DNA from: Emiliania huxleyi CCMP1516
Taxonomy: Eukaryota; Haptophyta; Isochrysidales; Noelaerhabdaceae
Assembly: GCF_000372725.1 (NCBI RefSeq)
Contig: NW_005198966.1
Span: 1,883,537-1,947,536, forward strand
Length of the DNA stretch: 64,000 bases
Direction of reading: 5' to 3'
A program made the position numbers and the translations under genes. Below, one piece after another: positions 1 through 11,052 of the stretch (within the stretch, counting starts at the first letter, position 1; each line of letters begins with the position of its first letter). Under the pieces are notes generated by a model. That model was not told the origin of the DNA. It worked only from the letters and a program-made list of their open reading frames with translations, and made no database searches.

Positions 1-1452
1 CTGCTTCTGGCATCTCACAAGCGGCTGTACCAGGACGCGCCGCGAGTACGACACAGATCCTGCACCACGCAAGGCGCGCACGCACGCACGCACCCGCACG
101 CACGCGCACGCGCGCTCATCCGCTCAGTCTGCTCCACAGCCTGTCAGCCTGCCTGCACACACAGCTCAGCCCGCGTGCTCCGCACTGCGCCCCTGCCGCC
201 TCGCGCCTGTCTGCACTGCACGAGGCGCGCGCGTGGCACGCTGCGCGCACGCACGCCCGCACGAGCGCGCGTGCGCGCTCATCCTGCTCTCTGCTGCACA
301 GACCGCCAGCCTGCCTGCACACACAGCATACAGCACCATGGGCACGCATACGCCTAACGACGCAGCCCGCACTCCACAACAATAGCCTGCCTCACGCCTC
401 ACCACGCCGTCCCGCGCTCACACCGCCAGCAGCCCGATCAGAGAAACTGCAGCGCGCGCCTCTGCCCACGCCTGCAGTTTCTCTGCATTCTGAGACCTTC
501 TCAATCCACCCCGCTGCCGCGCCTCCCCGGGCACACACCGCAGCAATGAAGATGTGAGTCGAAGTCTGGGATATCGACCGAGCCCGAGCCTGCCGCACGC
601 AGTTCTTTTTACTGCCATAAGCACAAAAAGAAAAACACGATGGCGAAAATTTCTTTCCTGCTAAACCGCTATGTGCATAGTGCAACAATACGCTAAGCTG
701 TCACTCCTTTGGAGAAAACGAATCCAGGCATAGTGTGTGTAGCACCGCCGCCAATGACTGCCGGGGCGTCACACTGACAGCGAGAAGGAACTCACCAGTC
801 CGATAAGGATCAACTGGAAAGCTGAACCCTGGGCTTAGACAGAACGGGCGTGGCAGGCTCCAGGGGAGGCCACGCTCTACCCGGGGCGCTAAGGAGGGAA
901 ATCGAAACTGTCGGGCGTCCAGCGACAAACAACTCGCGAGGACACACCGCCAATCCCCCCTCCCCGAGGACCGAACCTAGGCACGTAGCGCACGGGTCAT
1001 CTCGGAGAGAGAAAGGGGAGGGAAGAGGGGGGGGATAAGGGAGCCGAGATACGCGGGAGTACCCTGGGAGTGAGAGCTCTCATTCATGGTCGTGAGACCA
1101 GGGGAAGCCACCATGGGGAACGGACACCAAGGCACTAACTTCATCACTCATTCGCCCCGCATTAGGTAGCGACCCCAGGTTAAGAGCTAGGCTTCCCGAC
1201 AGGGCAGGGAACCCCCAGCGCGCAGGCGGGGCCCACGGTAGCCTCGTGCAGTACGCGATACCGAGAGCTGGGGGAGAGGCGCGCCACGCCAGGGGGGAGA
1301 GAATGGAGGGGGGAGACTATGCGTGCCCGTTTTTCTTCAAAAGCAATTTTTTTTCTACATCGCTCTACAACGCACGCAGTTCGTCACGCGGTGGATGTAG
1401 AGCTCTACAGCTCTACAGCGCTGTCCAGCTCTACAGCTCTACAGCGCTCTAC
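1..1452. other. Intergenic, low complexity
   Basis: I see no gene here. Positions 1-400 are rich in CGCACG/GCACAC runs and open in all frames only because of composition. Around 1395-1452 a short array of CTCTACAG units precedes the inverted-repeat element that starts at 1453. Confidence 0.5.
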
Positions 1453-2380
1453 TTGACCCCAGGCGCAGTTATTGTTATGGTGTTATGGCTCTCGGGGCAT
1501 AGCAGCCCATAACATGTTATGGGTTGTTATGGGTGTTATGGGGCCTGTTATGGGTGTTATGGGGCCGGCCCCATAACACCCATAACACCCATAACATGTC
1601 GGTTATGGGCTGCTATGAGAGAGCCGTCCCGGATCCACGGTGTTATGGCCCGAGACGCAAGCGAGGCCACACCGAACTGCTCGCCGCTGGAATTTTCGCT
1701 TCGCGCGCTCGCTGCCGCGCGCGAGTAAATAAAAACGGACACCTCTACTGTGAGATGGGTAAAAAGGAACAGGTCCCGCGCGCGGCTTGCTCGGAATCTC
1801 GACGACGGCTAGCCACATGTCCGAGCCGAGGTCGGATGGCCGGGCACACCAAACGGACATGACGCTCTGAAACATCTTCGGCGTGTTGACAAACGTCGCC
1901 GACTCGTCCTTCGATCCCTCGGGAAACGCGTAGATTTGCAGGCCGTTTGACGCGTTGATGGCCCACGCCTCTCGAATGTCAGAGCACACAGCGAGTTGTC
2001 CGTGTGCTCGTCCTCCGCCGACACATAGTTGAAGCCGGGAACCCTCTTGAAGTCGGAGACGCGCAGGTCAACCGACGAGGGCTTCTGGCTCTTGAACATC
2101 TTCATCCGGTAGGCCATGGTTGGCGGGCGCTCCGAAAGAAGAATTTTACAATTTCCGAAAGAAGAATTTACCGGCGAACGCCGGGATACGCGCGGCGTGG
2201 CTCCAAAAGAAAAATCCGTGGGACACATAACAGCTGTTATGAGGTTGTTATGCTCGCTGTCATAACAACCAGTGGGATGTGTTATGAGTGTTATGAGGTG
2301 TTATGAGGTGTTATGAGGTGTTATGAGCAGCCAGCCATAACACCTGTTATGGCCGCTCCCATAACCTTGACTGGGGTCAA
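1453..2380. mobile_element. 928-bp non-autonomous DNA transposon-like element
   Basis: The ends are inverted copies of TTGACCCCAG (1453-1462 and 2371-2380). CTCTAC sits directly outside both ends (1447-1452 and 2381-2386) in the same orientation, as a target-site duplication would. Just inside each end are many copies of TTATGG or its complement CCATAA (1483-1610 and 2227-2366), partly palindromic, like subterminal transposase-binding repeats. No transposase is present. The middle carries a minus-strand gene fragment and a copy of the SINE-like GTGTCCGTTTTTATTTA tail (about 1722-1780, minus). The superfamily is unclear. The outside CTCTAC also belongs to a local CTCTACA-rich array, so the duplication is suggestive rather than proven. 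Confidence 0.6.
1790..2117 (-). pseudogene. Captured gene fragment inside the 928-bp element
   Basis: An ATG at 2117 opens a protein-like stretch reading MAYRMKMFKSQKPSSVDLRV and on to about 1990. The reading then continues sensibly only in another frame (SDIREAWAINASNGLQIYAF onwards to about 1790). The amino-acid composition is unlike that of the surrounding GC-driven shadow frames, so I take it as real coding DNA broken by a frameshift. I do not recognise the family. Its position between the element's terminal repeats suggests capture of host exons, as in Pack-type transposons (inference). Confidence 0.45.
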
Positions 2381-2689
2381 CTCTACAAACTCTACATCCT
2401 CTACCCTCCCTCAGGCGCCGCGTGGACACGCTCGGAGACGACCAGCTCATCACTGGCTCGTCCGTGTGTGGACCGTCCCCACCGAGTCGGCTGAGGGAGC
2501 CTCTGCCACGTGCACACGCACGCTCTCAGGAATCCACACGGGGCTGCTTGTGAGCGGTGTCTGCTTTACAGCCGCCGGCGACGTCGTGTCGGCCTCCAAC
2601 ACGTCGTGGCTGTTCGAATTCTTTTGCGCTGATCTGTGACCTTGTTCTTCACCTTCCTACCTAACCTAACCTAACTGCTGGTGTCTCGT

Positions 2690-3672
2690 TCGCATACGGT
2701 CAACTGAGCCCTGCCAGCCTGACAGCAAACCCCGGACAGCGCCTGGCAGTCAGTGCCCGACAGCCTGACAGCGTTGACAGCACTTTCTCTGACAGCCTGA
2801 CAGCACGTATCTGACAGCCTGACAGCAGAGTCTGACAGGCGAGGTGCTCCGTCGCTGTCAGGCCCTAACGTGACAGCCTGACAGCTGCCCGACAGCCCGA
2901 CAGCACACAGTGGCCCTGACAGCAGCGCTGACAGCCCGATAGCAGCACCCAGACCGTACACAGACCCCGTAGAGCCTCTTTCTTGTGCCCCATGAGGGTA
3001 TAACAAAATTACATGCAAAGACATGTGAGTGTGGTCCATGTAGTCATGGGATGGTCATGGGTCTCCTCCCGCCCCACCTCTCTCTGCAGACCCCTCTCCG
3101 TATAGCACCGGCGGCTGTGCTACTACAAATGAAGCTACCAGCTATCCTTCTGGGGCCCTACAGTATGTGCCTACGGCGTCGGGGTGGGGTTGGCCGCCGC
3201 CGCCTGTGCCGCCGCCGCGGCCTGCGCCTGCACGCCGCCATCTGCGCTCCCCAGGCGGCCGCCGCCGCCGGGGTGATCACGCCGTAGGAGGGGGGAAGCT
3301 GCGTCCTCTTGATAGTGTCATAAGTGTGGCTGGTGAGTGTCAGAGCCTGACAGCACCCCAACAGCACCACCTGACAGCGCCTGTGGCCTGACAGCACCGG
3401 CCCTACGTCTGACAGCAGCAGCACACTGACAGCTCTGACAGCTCCGACAGCGTCTGACAGCCGCAACACCGACAGCTCCGACAGCACCCGACAGCACCAG
3501 AGCACTTCGCCTGTCAGACAAGCACCCGACAGCACCCGACAGTCAGCACTGACAGCACCTGACAGCTGATCTGACAGAGGCACCTGACAGTGTGCCTGAC
3601 GACTCACAGTGGACAGTGCCCGACAGCTACCTTCGCGACAGATCACCTGAAACGGCACCTGACAGCCTCGTG
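2690..3672. repeat. CTGACAG-array dispersed repeat, copy 1
   Basis: Two dense arrays of GACAGCCTGACAGC-type units (about 2705-2945 and 3345-3665) flank a spacer containing CCCCATGAGGGTATAACAAA, ATG/CAT-rich words and a GCCGCC-rich stretch. The first array and the spacer recur with high identity at 44935-45570, in the same order and strand, so this is a dispersed family and not just a local satellite. No coding capacity is evident. The unit TGACAG is repeated dozens of times at irregular spacing. Confidence 0.7.
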
Positions 3673-4044
3673 CCTGTGCTTACAGCCAGGGCTCAAACCT
3701 CAGTCTTCAGTGTCAGACGGTCAAAACCACAAACAAAAACAGATATGAAAAGAACACACCCTCTAGTGTCGAGATATCCGTGCGCATGCGCCATGCCCCC
3801 CCCCCCCCCCACATGCCGACATGGCATGCAACATGCATGGACCATGGTGTCTTGAGTTTGCGTTTCACTTTCAGCGGCTTCAAAACAGAAGAGCAGACCT
3901 AGCCTGAGAACAGCACACACTATCACGTGTGGTGTCGCCGCAACGCCAGCGGCTAGCGCGCCCGCCTCCCCCCCCGCGTGCCCTCTAGCTTCCCGCCCAT
4001 CACACACATCGCTCCTCCAAAACACGAAGACTCGGGACACGCGG

Positions 4045-5929
4045 CTAGTGGATGGCGGCGAGCAGGCTGCGCCGCTCGTTCTCGCAAAAGGCCTCGAGCA
4101 CGGTGTGCTCGAGCGGCACGCACTCGAGAGAGCGCTCCTGCAGCGGAGCGGAGGGGTTCGACTCGCGGGCAGGCGAGCGGCGAGTGGGGTACGAGGGCGG
4201 TCGGCGATGGCGCGCCTGGCACGAGAGGAACGCCTCGTCGAGGAGGGCAAGGAGGGGCTCGCCGTCGGCGGCGGCGGGGAGGACCCAGCGCAGCATCGCC
4301 GCGTCGACCTGCATCTGCTGGAAGCCGTGCTTAGAAAAGGTGGCGCACCGCACCTCCTCCACCAGCGTCTTGAGAGTCAGCTTGGCAACGTGGCCGACCA
4401 TCCCGCCCAGCGTGGGCTCGCGGCCGCGAGCGTTTTTTCCGCCGCCGTCAAAGCCGCCCGCCTCGAACGACACCTTGCGCGCAAAGATGCGCTGCAGGTC
4501 CATCTGGATGGACGCCGTCCCGCCCCCGCCGCCCGCCGACGCGGCGAGCTTGACGGCGAGCTGCTGCTCAAGCGGCGTCATCGGGGGGAACGGCCCCTGC
4601 GGCAGCATCGGCTTGAGCGGCTCGGAGGGGAAGAGGGAGGCGGCGACGCGCTGCATCGCCCTCAGCTCGGCGACCAGCGTGCGCACCAGCGGCGTCACTC
4701 CGTTCGGCGGAGGGCAGTTGAGCCAGTCGGTGGCCTAGCACCATCGGAACTCACTAGAATGATGGCGGCGGAGGAATGAGGAGGGCGGTTGAGCCAGCCG
4801 GTCGCCTGCACGCGGCGCGAGAGGTGGCGCGAGAGGGCTTGCGCCTGCATCTCGACGAAACGCTGCAGCAGCGAGTCGGCCGCCGCACGGAAGTCTGCCG
4901 TGAGCGCCGCCGAATCGAAGCCGAGTGCGGCGCCCGCGAGGCCCTGCGGCGCAAGCAGCTGCCGCAGCGCCTCTGGCACGTCCGCCACCCCGCCGGCCGC
5001 CATCTGCAGGCAGCAGCCCGCGCAGAGCAGCACGGCGCGCGGGGCGCGGCGCGGCGCGAGCGCCTTTGTGAGCATGCAGCGCACCGCCGCGTGCAGGCGC
5101 TGCACGAGGTGGAGCGCCTAATTCTCTCAATTCTCTTCCTTCGATTCCTTCGATTCATTCGCAGCCGCTGCACGAGGTGGAGTGCCATCCCGTCCGCACG
5201 CGTGCGCAGCTGCTCGCAGAGCGGCGCGAGCAGCGGCGCGACGAGCGAGAGGGCGTCGCGCACGCACAGTGAGGCGGTGCCCCCGACGGCGCGCAGCTCT
5301 GCGTGCAGGGAGCCGGAGGGGGCGTCTCCGTCCGGGTCCGGCGACGCCATCTCCTCCACCGCACCGGAGAGGCGGTCGCCGAGCCGCGCCAGCTGCTGCT
5401 CGACCGACCGGCGCGCGAGCCCCTCTGCGAGTCGCGTCGCGCGCAGCTGCAGCTTGGCGGCGGGGAGCTCCTAATGTCAACACGTCATCTCACTCATGCG
5501 CCAGTATGCACAGCGGCACACCCTTGGCGGCGGAGGTCGCCTCGTGCAGCGGCGCGATGGCGTCGAGCAGCTCGCCACACCCCTCGAGCAGCTCCTCGGA
5601 CGGGACCGCCTCCTCGCTCATCAGCTGCCGCACCGCCTCGAGCAGCGCGCCGCACACCTCGCCCACGCACTCGGCCAGCATCCCCTCCTTGCGCTCGCGC
5701 GAGGCCTCTGCCTCTCCGCCGCCGCCCTCGCCGCCAAACTTGTCGCGCCACGCGGCGACGAGCTCGAGCAGCTGCGGCACCACCAGCGCGCCCAGCTGGC
5801 GCGTGTGCTCCGCGGTCACGCTCCGCGTCGGCGCGCGGGCGGGCAACAGCCCCTCGCCGCGCCCGCCCGCGCCGTCGCCCTCTCCAGCCTCCGGCGCCTC
5901 CGCGGCGTCGCCCTCGGCGGCGTCGGCAG

Positions 5930-5963
<34 letters not shown>

Positions 5964-6991
5964 ATCGGCGCCGACCGCGGGCGTGAAGGCGTTGATGGCG
6001 GTGGTGAGTGCCTTGCGCCGCCGCTCGAGGAAGGTCGGGAGGAGGGAGTCCTCTCTGCCGCCGAGGCGGAGGAGGAGCCAGACGGTCTCGCAGAGGGCGT
6101 CGGGCGGGAGGGACTCGTCTTCGAGCCGCTCGTGCAGGCTGGGGTAGGAGGCGGGGCCAGGGGCGGCCGCGGGTGAGCGGGTGAGACGGGCGGGGCGAGA
6201 CGGAGGCGCGCGAGGCGAGGGCGGCGCGACGGGGCGCGGAGAGGGGCGAGGGGCGAGGGGCGCGGAGAGGGGCGAGGGGCGATAGAGGGGCGAGGGGCGC
6301 GGAGAGGGGCGACGGCGCGAAGAGGGGCGACGGGGCGCAACCTCGAGGAGAGGCGGGCCATGATCTGCTCGCACTCGGATCGGATGCCGTCGAAGCCGGC
6401 CGCGTGCTTGCCCGCCGCCGCCATGATCTTGACCGCCTTTGCGTGGCACCGCACCGCCAGCGCGAGCTCTCCCTCTGCGATGCAGTCTTGCAGCCGCGCG
6501 GGGAGGTCCATCAGGAACTGGAGCTTCTTGAGCGTCTTCTTGACCGTGTTGAGCCGCTCGAGCTCGCCGCGCCGCGCGGAGAAGGATGAGGAGACCGCCT
6601 CGCTCGCCCGCGAGATGTACCCAAAGTTGTCCTCGAGCGCCTTCATCGCGCCCTCCATCCCGTCGACGCGCTCCTTCATCTCCTGAATCGTATCGGTGGC
6701 CGAGATGAACTTGGAGTAGTTTTCGTAGACGAGCATCTGCATGTCGCTGTCGAGCGACTTGATCTCCGACACCATCGAGTTGCCGCGCCCCACCAGCTGC
6801 TCGAGGCTCTTGTACTGCAGCAGCGAGCCGACGTACTTTGGCGCGTTGAAGCCGTCCGTGTCGATGTTCATGTCGTCCAAGGGATCCACGGAGGCCTCGG
6901 CCGGCGCGCCGCTGGCGTCCGTCGTGCCGCCGTAATAGGAGGTGAGCAGCGAGCCACGCCGCCGGCGCGGCGTCGTCGTGGGCTGCGCCAT
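4045..6991 (-). CDS. VPS51: VPS51-like subunit of the GARP/EARP tethering complex
   Basis: This protein tethers endosome-derived vesicles at the trans-Golgi or recycling endosomes (family knowledge). The N-terminal exon (6991-6342) carries the Vps51 signature: DDMNIDTDGFNAPKYVGSLL, then SLDSDMQMLVYENYSKFISA, then a helical coiled region. I read five exons: 6991-6342, 6138 to about 5520 or 5502, 5470-5186, 5117-4806 and 4734-4045. They give about 851 residues, close to the family size, and phases agree at the three well-fixed introns. Intron 6341-6139 is GT-AG and made of GAGGGGCG repeats. Introns 5185-5118 and 4805-4735 are GC-AG, and each begins with a near copy of the next exon's first 24-26 bases. 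The tiny intron near 5519/5501-5471 has an ambiguous donor. I chose ATG 6991 because the upstream frame reads into transposon terminal sequence. Exon 2 has an Ala/Asp-rich low-complexity stretch. Confidence 0.88.
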
Positions 6992-7664
6992 TATTCTTGT
7001 CCCAAGATGGCCGAACTCTGAAATCCTCGTTGCATTGTTGTTTGTTTTAAGGTGGCAGTCCGGGTTTTGCGAGACGGGTGTCGTCTCGCAAGATGGCATC
7101 ACGCTCGCACCTGCCGACCGCCGCCACGGCGGCGAGACGCCTTATCCGCCACCGCGGCGCCGGCCACAGGCCAGCGCTAGGCAGCTGCCGGCCACACTGG
7201 GCCGGATTTGCCGGTACTCGTCGCCGCACACTCCTACGTCCACGCCGCTGTGACGTCTGGCGACGAGGCGCCGGCCGCCAAGCTTCATCGCCAACGTGGT
7301 CGCTCGCTGGTCCTCTCGGCTCGGCCACGCGTCGGCCCAGCTCACACGAGCTCCAGACAGCCACCAGTCGCCACGCGCAAAGCGTACGGGTCGCCGGCTC
7401 CCTGTTGTGCTCTCACGCTGGCCGGCGTAAAACTGTACTGGCAGTTGTCATGCCGTACCCGTCGCGTTTCGAAAGGGAGCCCTCAATCGACGCGTCTACA
7501 CGCACCGTGCCACCGCTCTCCACAACTGCTACCGTGGACATCAAGCTCCTCGACTCGATCTGCGGCTACGACGGCGCTCTAGCTGCTGGCTCTCGCGGGT
7601 GTCTGGCGACCCGCTCAGGCTTGCGAAACGGCCGGCCGCGGCGACGTGTTTCGAGCTCGCTGGC

Positions 7665-8328
7665 CTTCTCCGCGCGGCTGGGCCCGCCCCTAGTCGGGGC
7701 CGACCCGCCCAGTCACTGGGCAGCGCGTGCGCCGGCGTTCTGGACGACGGTGTGCCGATGCATCCGGGAGGCTCCGCGGGGCTGCTCTAGCAGCCTCGGG
7801 AGGGTCGAAAATCGAAGCCGGAGCGGCGGACCACGGAAGCTCCACGGGCGGTGAGGCGGGCTGTGGTTGGCCCCCCCTGACCGGGCGAGGGAGTGGCGCC
7901 CCGGGAGTGCCGCTCCGGCGACGTCTGTGGCCTCCACGGTACCGTGACCGCGGTGCTCGCTCTCGCGGCCGTCTCACGACCCGCTCGAGACGAAAACCGG
8001 AGCGGACGGTGCGACGAACCGCGAGTGGGATGGTCTTCTCCGCGCGGCTGGGCCCGCCCCTAGTCGGGGCCGATCCGCCCGGTCGCTGGGCGGCGCGTGC
8101 GCCGTCGTCCTGGACGACGGTGTGCCGATGCATCCGGGAGGCTCCGCGGGGCTGCTCCGCGCAGCCCCCGGAGGGTCGAAAGTCGAAGCCGGACCGGCGG
8201 ACCACAGAGGCTCCACGGACGGTGAGGCGGGCTGTGGTTGGCCCCGCCTGACCGGGCGAGGGAGTGGCGCCCCGGGAGTGCCGCTCCGGCGACGTCGGTG
8301 GCCGCCACGGCACCGTGACCGCGCCGGC
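7665..8328 (+). repeat. Two direct copies of a ~295-bp unit, period 370 bp
   Basis: Copy one (about 7665-7960) and copy two (about 8035-8328) share long matches such as the CTTCTCCGCGCGGCTGGGCC start, GGACGACGGTGTGCCGATGC and the GAGTGGCGCCCCGGGAGTGC end. Both lie inside the TTAA-flanked element. I see no convincing coding signal in them. Confidence 0.75.
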
Positions 8329-8455
8329 CTCGCTCGGGAGGCTCTTTCGGAGCCCTCGGCCTCCGAATCCGTCGCGTTGCTGCGCCTGGACGGCTTCGAT
8401 GCTCGCCAAACCCGTCGGCACCGTTCATATACACATGAATTGTGAGTGAATGCGC

Positions 8456-8588
8456 ATTTTTCTGGCATTTAACTGAAATGTGCCGAAATGTTAGTTTCGA
8501 TCTAGTCCTCGCGGACACAAAACAGAGGCCTCGTAGCACGGAGAAGCGACTAAGAGTCGCCGACGTGCGAGTAAAATGCCAGAAAAAT
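8456..8588. mobile_element. 133-bp MITE-like inverted repeat
   Basis: ATTTTTCTGGCATTTAACT at 8456-8474 is repeated inverted at 8570-8588 with one mismatch. It forms a small foldback element nested within the larger TTAA-flanked element. No clear target-site duplication could be fixed. Confidence 0.55.
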
Positions 8589-9260
8589 GTGTTCGGAATA
8601 ACAATTGATCCCGTCGACAAGGCGCCCCAATCGCGGAGGTCTGGCGCGGTCGTGGAGGCGAGCATCGACGCCTCGACGGTTGCTCTTCAGAGGCCGAAAA
8701 CAGGCGCCTGAAAAAGGAGAGAACGCGAGACTGATCACGCGCGCGGAAAAGCCCGAGGGGCGAATCTAAAGTGCCGAGGCGCTTGCTAATCACCCCAGCT
8801 AGGGCCACGGAGGCGCTCGCGGCAGGTCTCCGCGCGCGCGCTGGCCGGTGGCAGCTGATCTCGGGCGGCGGGCGGCGGGAATGGGCTCGGGCGGCACCTT
8901 TTGCCCTCAAAAGTCGTTCGAGAGTACCGGGTCGCGGCGGGAACGCGCCCATCCGCTCGATGGGTGTCAGGAGTCGATCGCCTGCGCCAGGAGCGAGCAC
9001 GGGAGTCGTCGCGATGGGAGTCGTAGCGGCGTGGCGCTGGGCTTCGAGAGAGCGACGTGGGCGCGGCGGCGCGGGCGGCCGGTGGGGCGCGTGAGGTCCG
9101 CACCTTCGCGACGGGCAGGCTCGATACGGCCGCTGGCCGGGGCGGCCGCTCGACCGGCCGCCGCGGTCGTTCCGGCGGCGGCGTCGGCGTCGGCGTCGCG
9201 AGCGAACTGGCTCGCATTCGACGAGCGACCCTCTTCACAGAACCCGGACTGCCACCTTAA

Positions 9261-11052
9261 CACTGACCCTCCCTCCCTTGGGTTGTGTGTTTTCTTTCTT
9301 TCTTTCTTTAACACTGACCCTCTGTGTTCGTGTGCGTCGCCCATCTCTCCCTGGAGATGACTGCTCTATTTATTTATTTATTAACCCTTTTACGTACACA
9401 TTTCGAGCGAGTGAAAACCAACTCCTGAGCACGGCGCCGCAGGCGCCTGTTGATAGGTCCAGGTGATAGCCCTGGATGGGCAATGCATTCGCCTACTTGG
9501 GCCTCAGATCGCCCGACCGCGTCCCGGTGCTCTGTGGTCGGATTTGTGACGCCGCCGCACCGCGCCGCGGCCGGGGGCCCGCCGGAGGACGAGGATGGCC
9601 GTGACGGACCGGGACGAGCTCTGGGAGGTTCAGTGTCAGTGAGTATATTGTAGAGGCCACCCAGGTGCTCAATATCTTGACTGAGAGCTAAGCCAGGGGA
9701 GGCGATGCCGGGGCCGTACAGCAGCTTGATGGTGCTTCGCCGGCGTAGAAGCGGCCGCGGAGGGCTCCGGGTGCCTGAAAAAGACGGATTTACGTGGGCT
9801 GTGGGAGATTTACTGTCGACTCAAACGACACTGTGGCGTAATCCTCTCATACATGGCTAAATATTTACCGATCCGTTTTAAAGTTCCACCGCTACGACTG
9901 GAGATATATCGAGATTTGGTCCTCAGGACCCTTATGAAGCAAAAGGGTTAAGGTTTGTTTTTAGGTTTGTTGTTGGCAAGTCAAGACACAGAGCTCACAC
10001 AGAATCACAGCGGGAGGAAAGCGGCGAGTCGCAATTCCTGGGGTCCTTGTGGTTGGTCGCTTTGTGTATCTCGAGACCTCGAGAGAAGGCCGCCCGCAGG
10101 CTGAGGGCCCAAGTCAAGAATTGGCTTTCTTTTGGCGGGCAATCCTTGTGGCGGGCCACCCTGTCCAGAAAGGCATGGATGCCAATCTGGCTGGGTGGGG
10201 TCTCTCGACCGAGTCTATGATCCCTGGCCGCCTCCCGGTGGTGGCAAGGTTGTAAAACCGAGCAACGGAGATGGTGCGGGAGAGTACGGTTGTTCCAGGG
10301 GGTCACGACACGCACCGACCCTTCACGAACCGAAAGGCTGCACCGGGGAGGGCACAGTAATCCGGCACGTGTTGGGCGCCCCATTCCGTTTGGCGGCTAG
10401 GTCGGCTCAGGGCCCCGTCCACTTCCCTCCCAATTGGCGCGTGATGATGAGGAGATGCCACCCAGGCCAGCCAGGGCAGGGGCGGAGGGCGAGGGCGGAG
10501 GGCGGGATGGGCGCCAAGCGGGAGGGAGCGGACGGGGAGGGGCACAGATGGGGGATGGCGAGGGCGGAGGGGCGGGAAGGGGGGAGGGCGGCGGGAGGGC
10601 GGAAGTCGGCATGGGCGGGCGGTGGGTGGTTCGGTAGGGCGGGGGGGAGGGCGAGGGGTGGAGTAGGGGGGCGGTGGGGGCGAGGGGCGGCGAAGGAGAG
10701 GGTTGCGGCGGGAAAGGCAGCGTGGAGGCTGGCGGAGGTGTGGGGGAGGTGGAGGGCGGCGGCGGCGTGGGCGAGGTGGAGGGCGGCGGCGGCGTGAGTG
10801 ACGGCGGCGGCGTGAGTGACGGCGGCGGCAGTGTGGAGGAGGTGGGGGGGAGGGCGGTAGCGAGCGGGTGGCGAGGGCAACGGCGGAGCCGCGGGTGGTG
10901 GCGACAGGCGGGTGGCGAGGGTGGGGGAGGAGAGTGGCGGCGGTGTGAAGGATGACTGGGGCAAACAGGGAAACGGAAGCGGTAGGATGGAGTGGCGCGG
11001 CGGGGAGGCGGTGGCACCTTGTTTGGGGTCGAATATTGGCAAGGAATCATTG
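9261..11052. other. Intergenic with G-rich minisatellite
   Basis: I see no gene. An ATTT run occurs at 9367-9382. From about 10440 to 10980 the plus strand is a GGCGGAGGG/GGAGGTGGAGGGCGGCGGC minisatellite. It produces long open frames on both strands, which I regard as composition artefacts. Confidence 0.5.

Larger units (their letters stand above)
7051..9256. mobile_element. piggyBac-like non-autonomous element with TTAA flanks
   Basis: The left end is GGTGGCAGTCCGGGTT (7051-7066) and the right end is its exact reverse complement (9241-9256). Both are flanked outside by TTAA (7047-7050 and 9257-9260). TTAA target duplication is the hallmark of the piggyBac superfamily (established knowledge). 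The 2.2-kb interior has no transposase ORF I can recognise. It holds a 370-bp-period tandem duplication and a nested short inverted-repeat element. It starts 60 bp upstream of the VPS51 ATG, so it probably supplies or displaced that gene's promoter region. Confidence 0.72.

Noticed and set aside
2705-2945. CRISPR-like array (CTGACAG repeats)
   Set aside because: Units are short and irregular without unique spacers of constant length, and the genome is eukaryotic.
7660-8440. Arg/Gly/Pro-rich open frames inside the TTAA element
   Set aside because: They are repeated along with the 370-bp duplication, occur on both strands and resemble no transposase.
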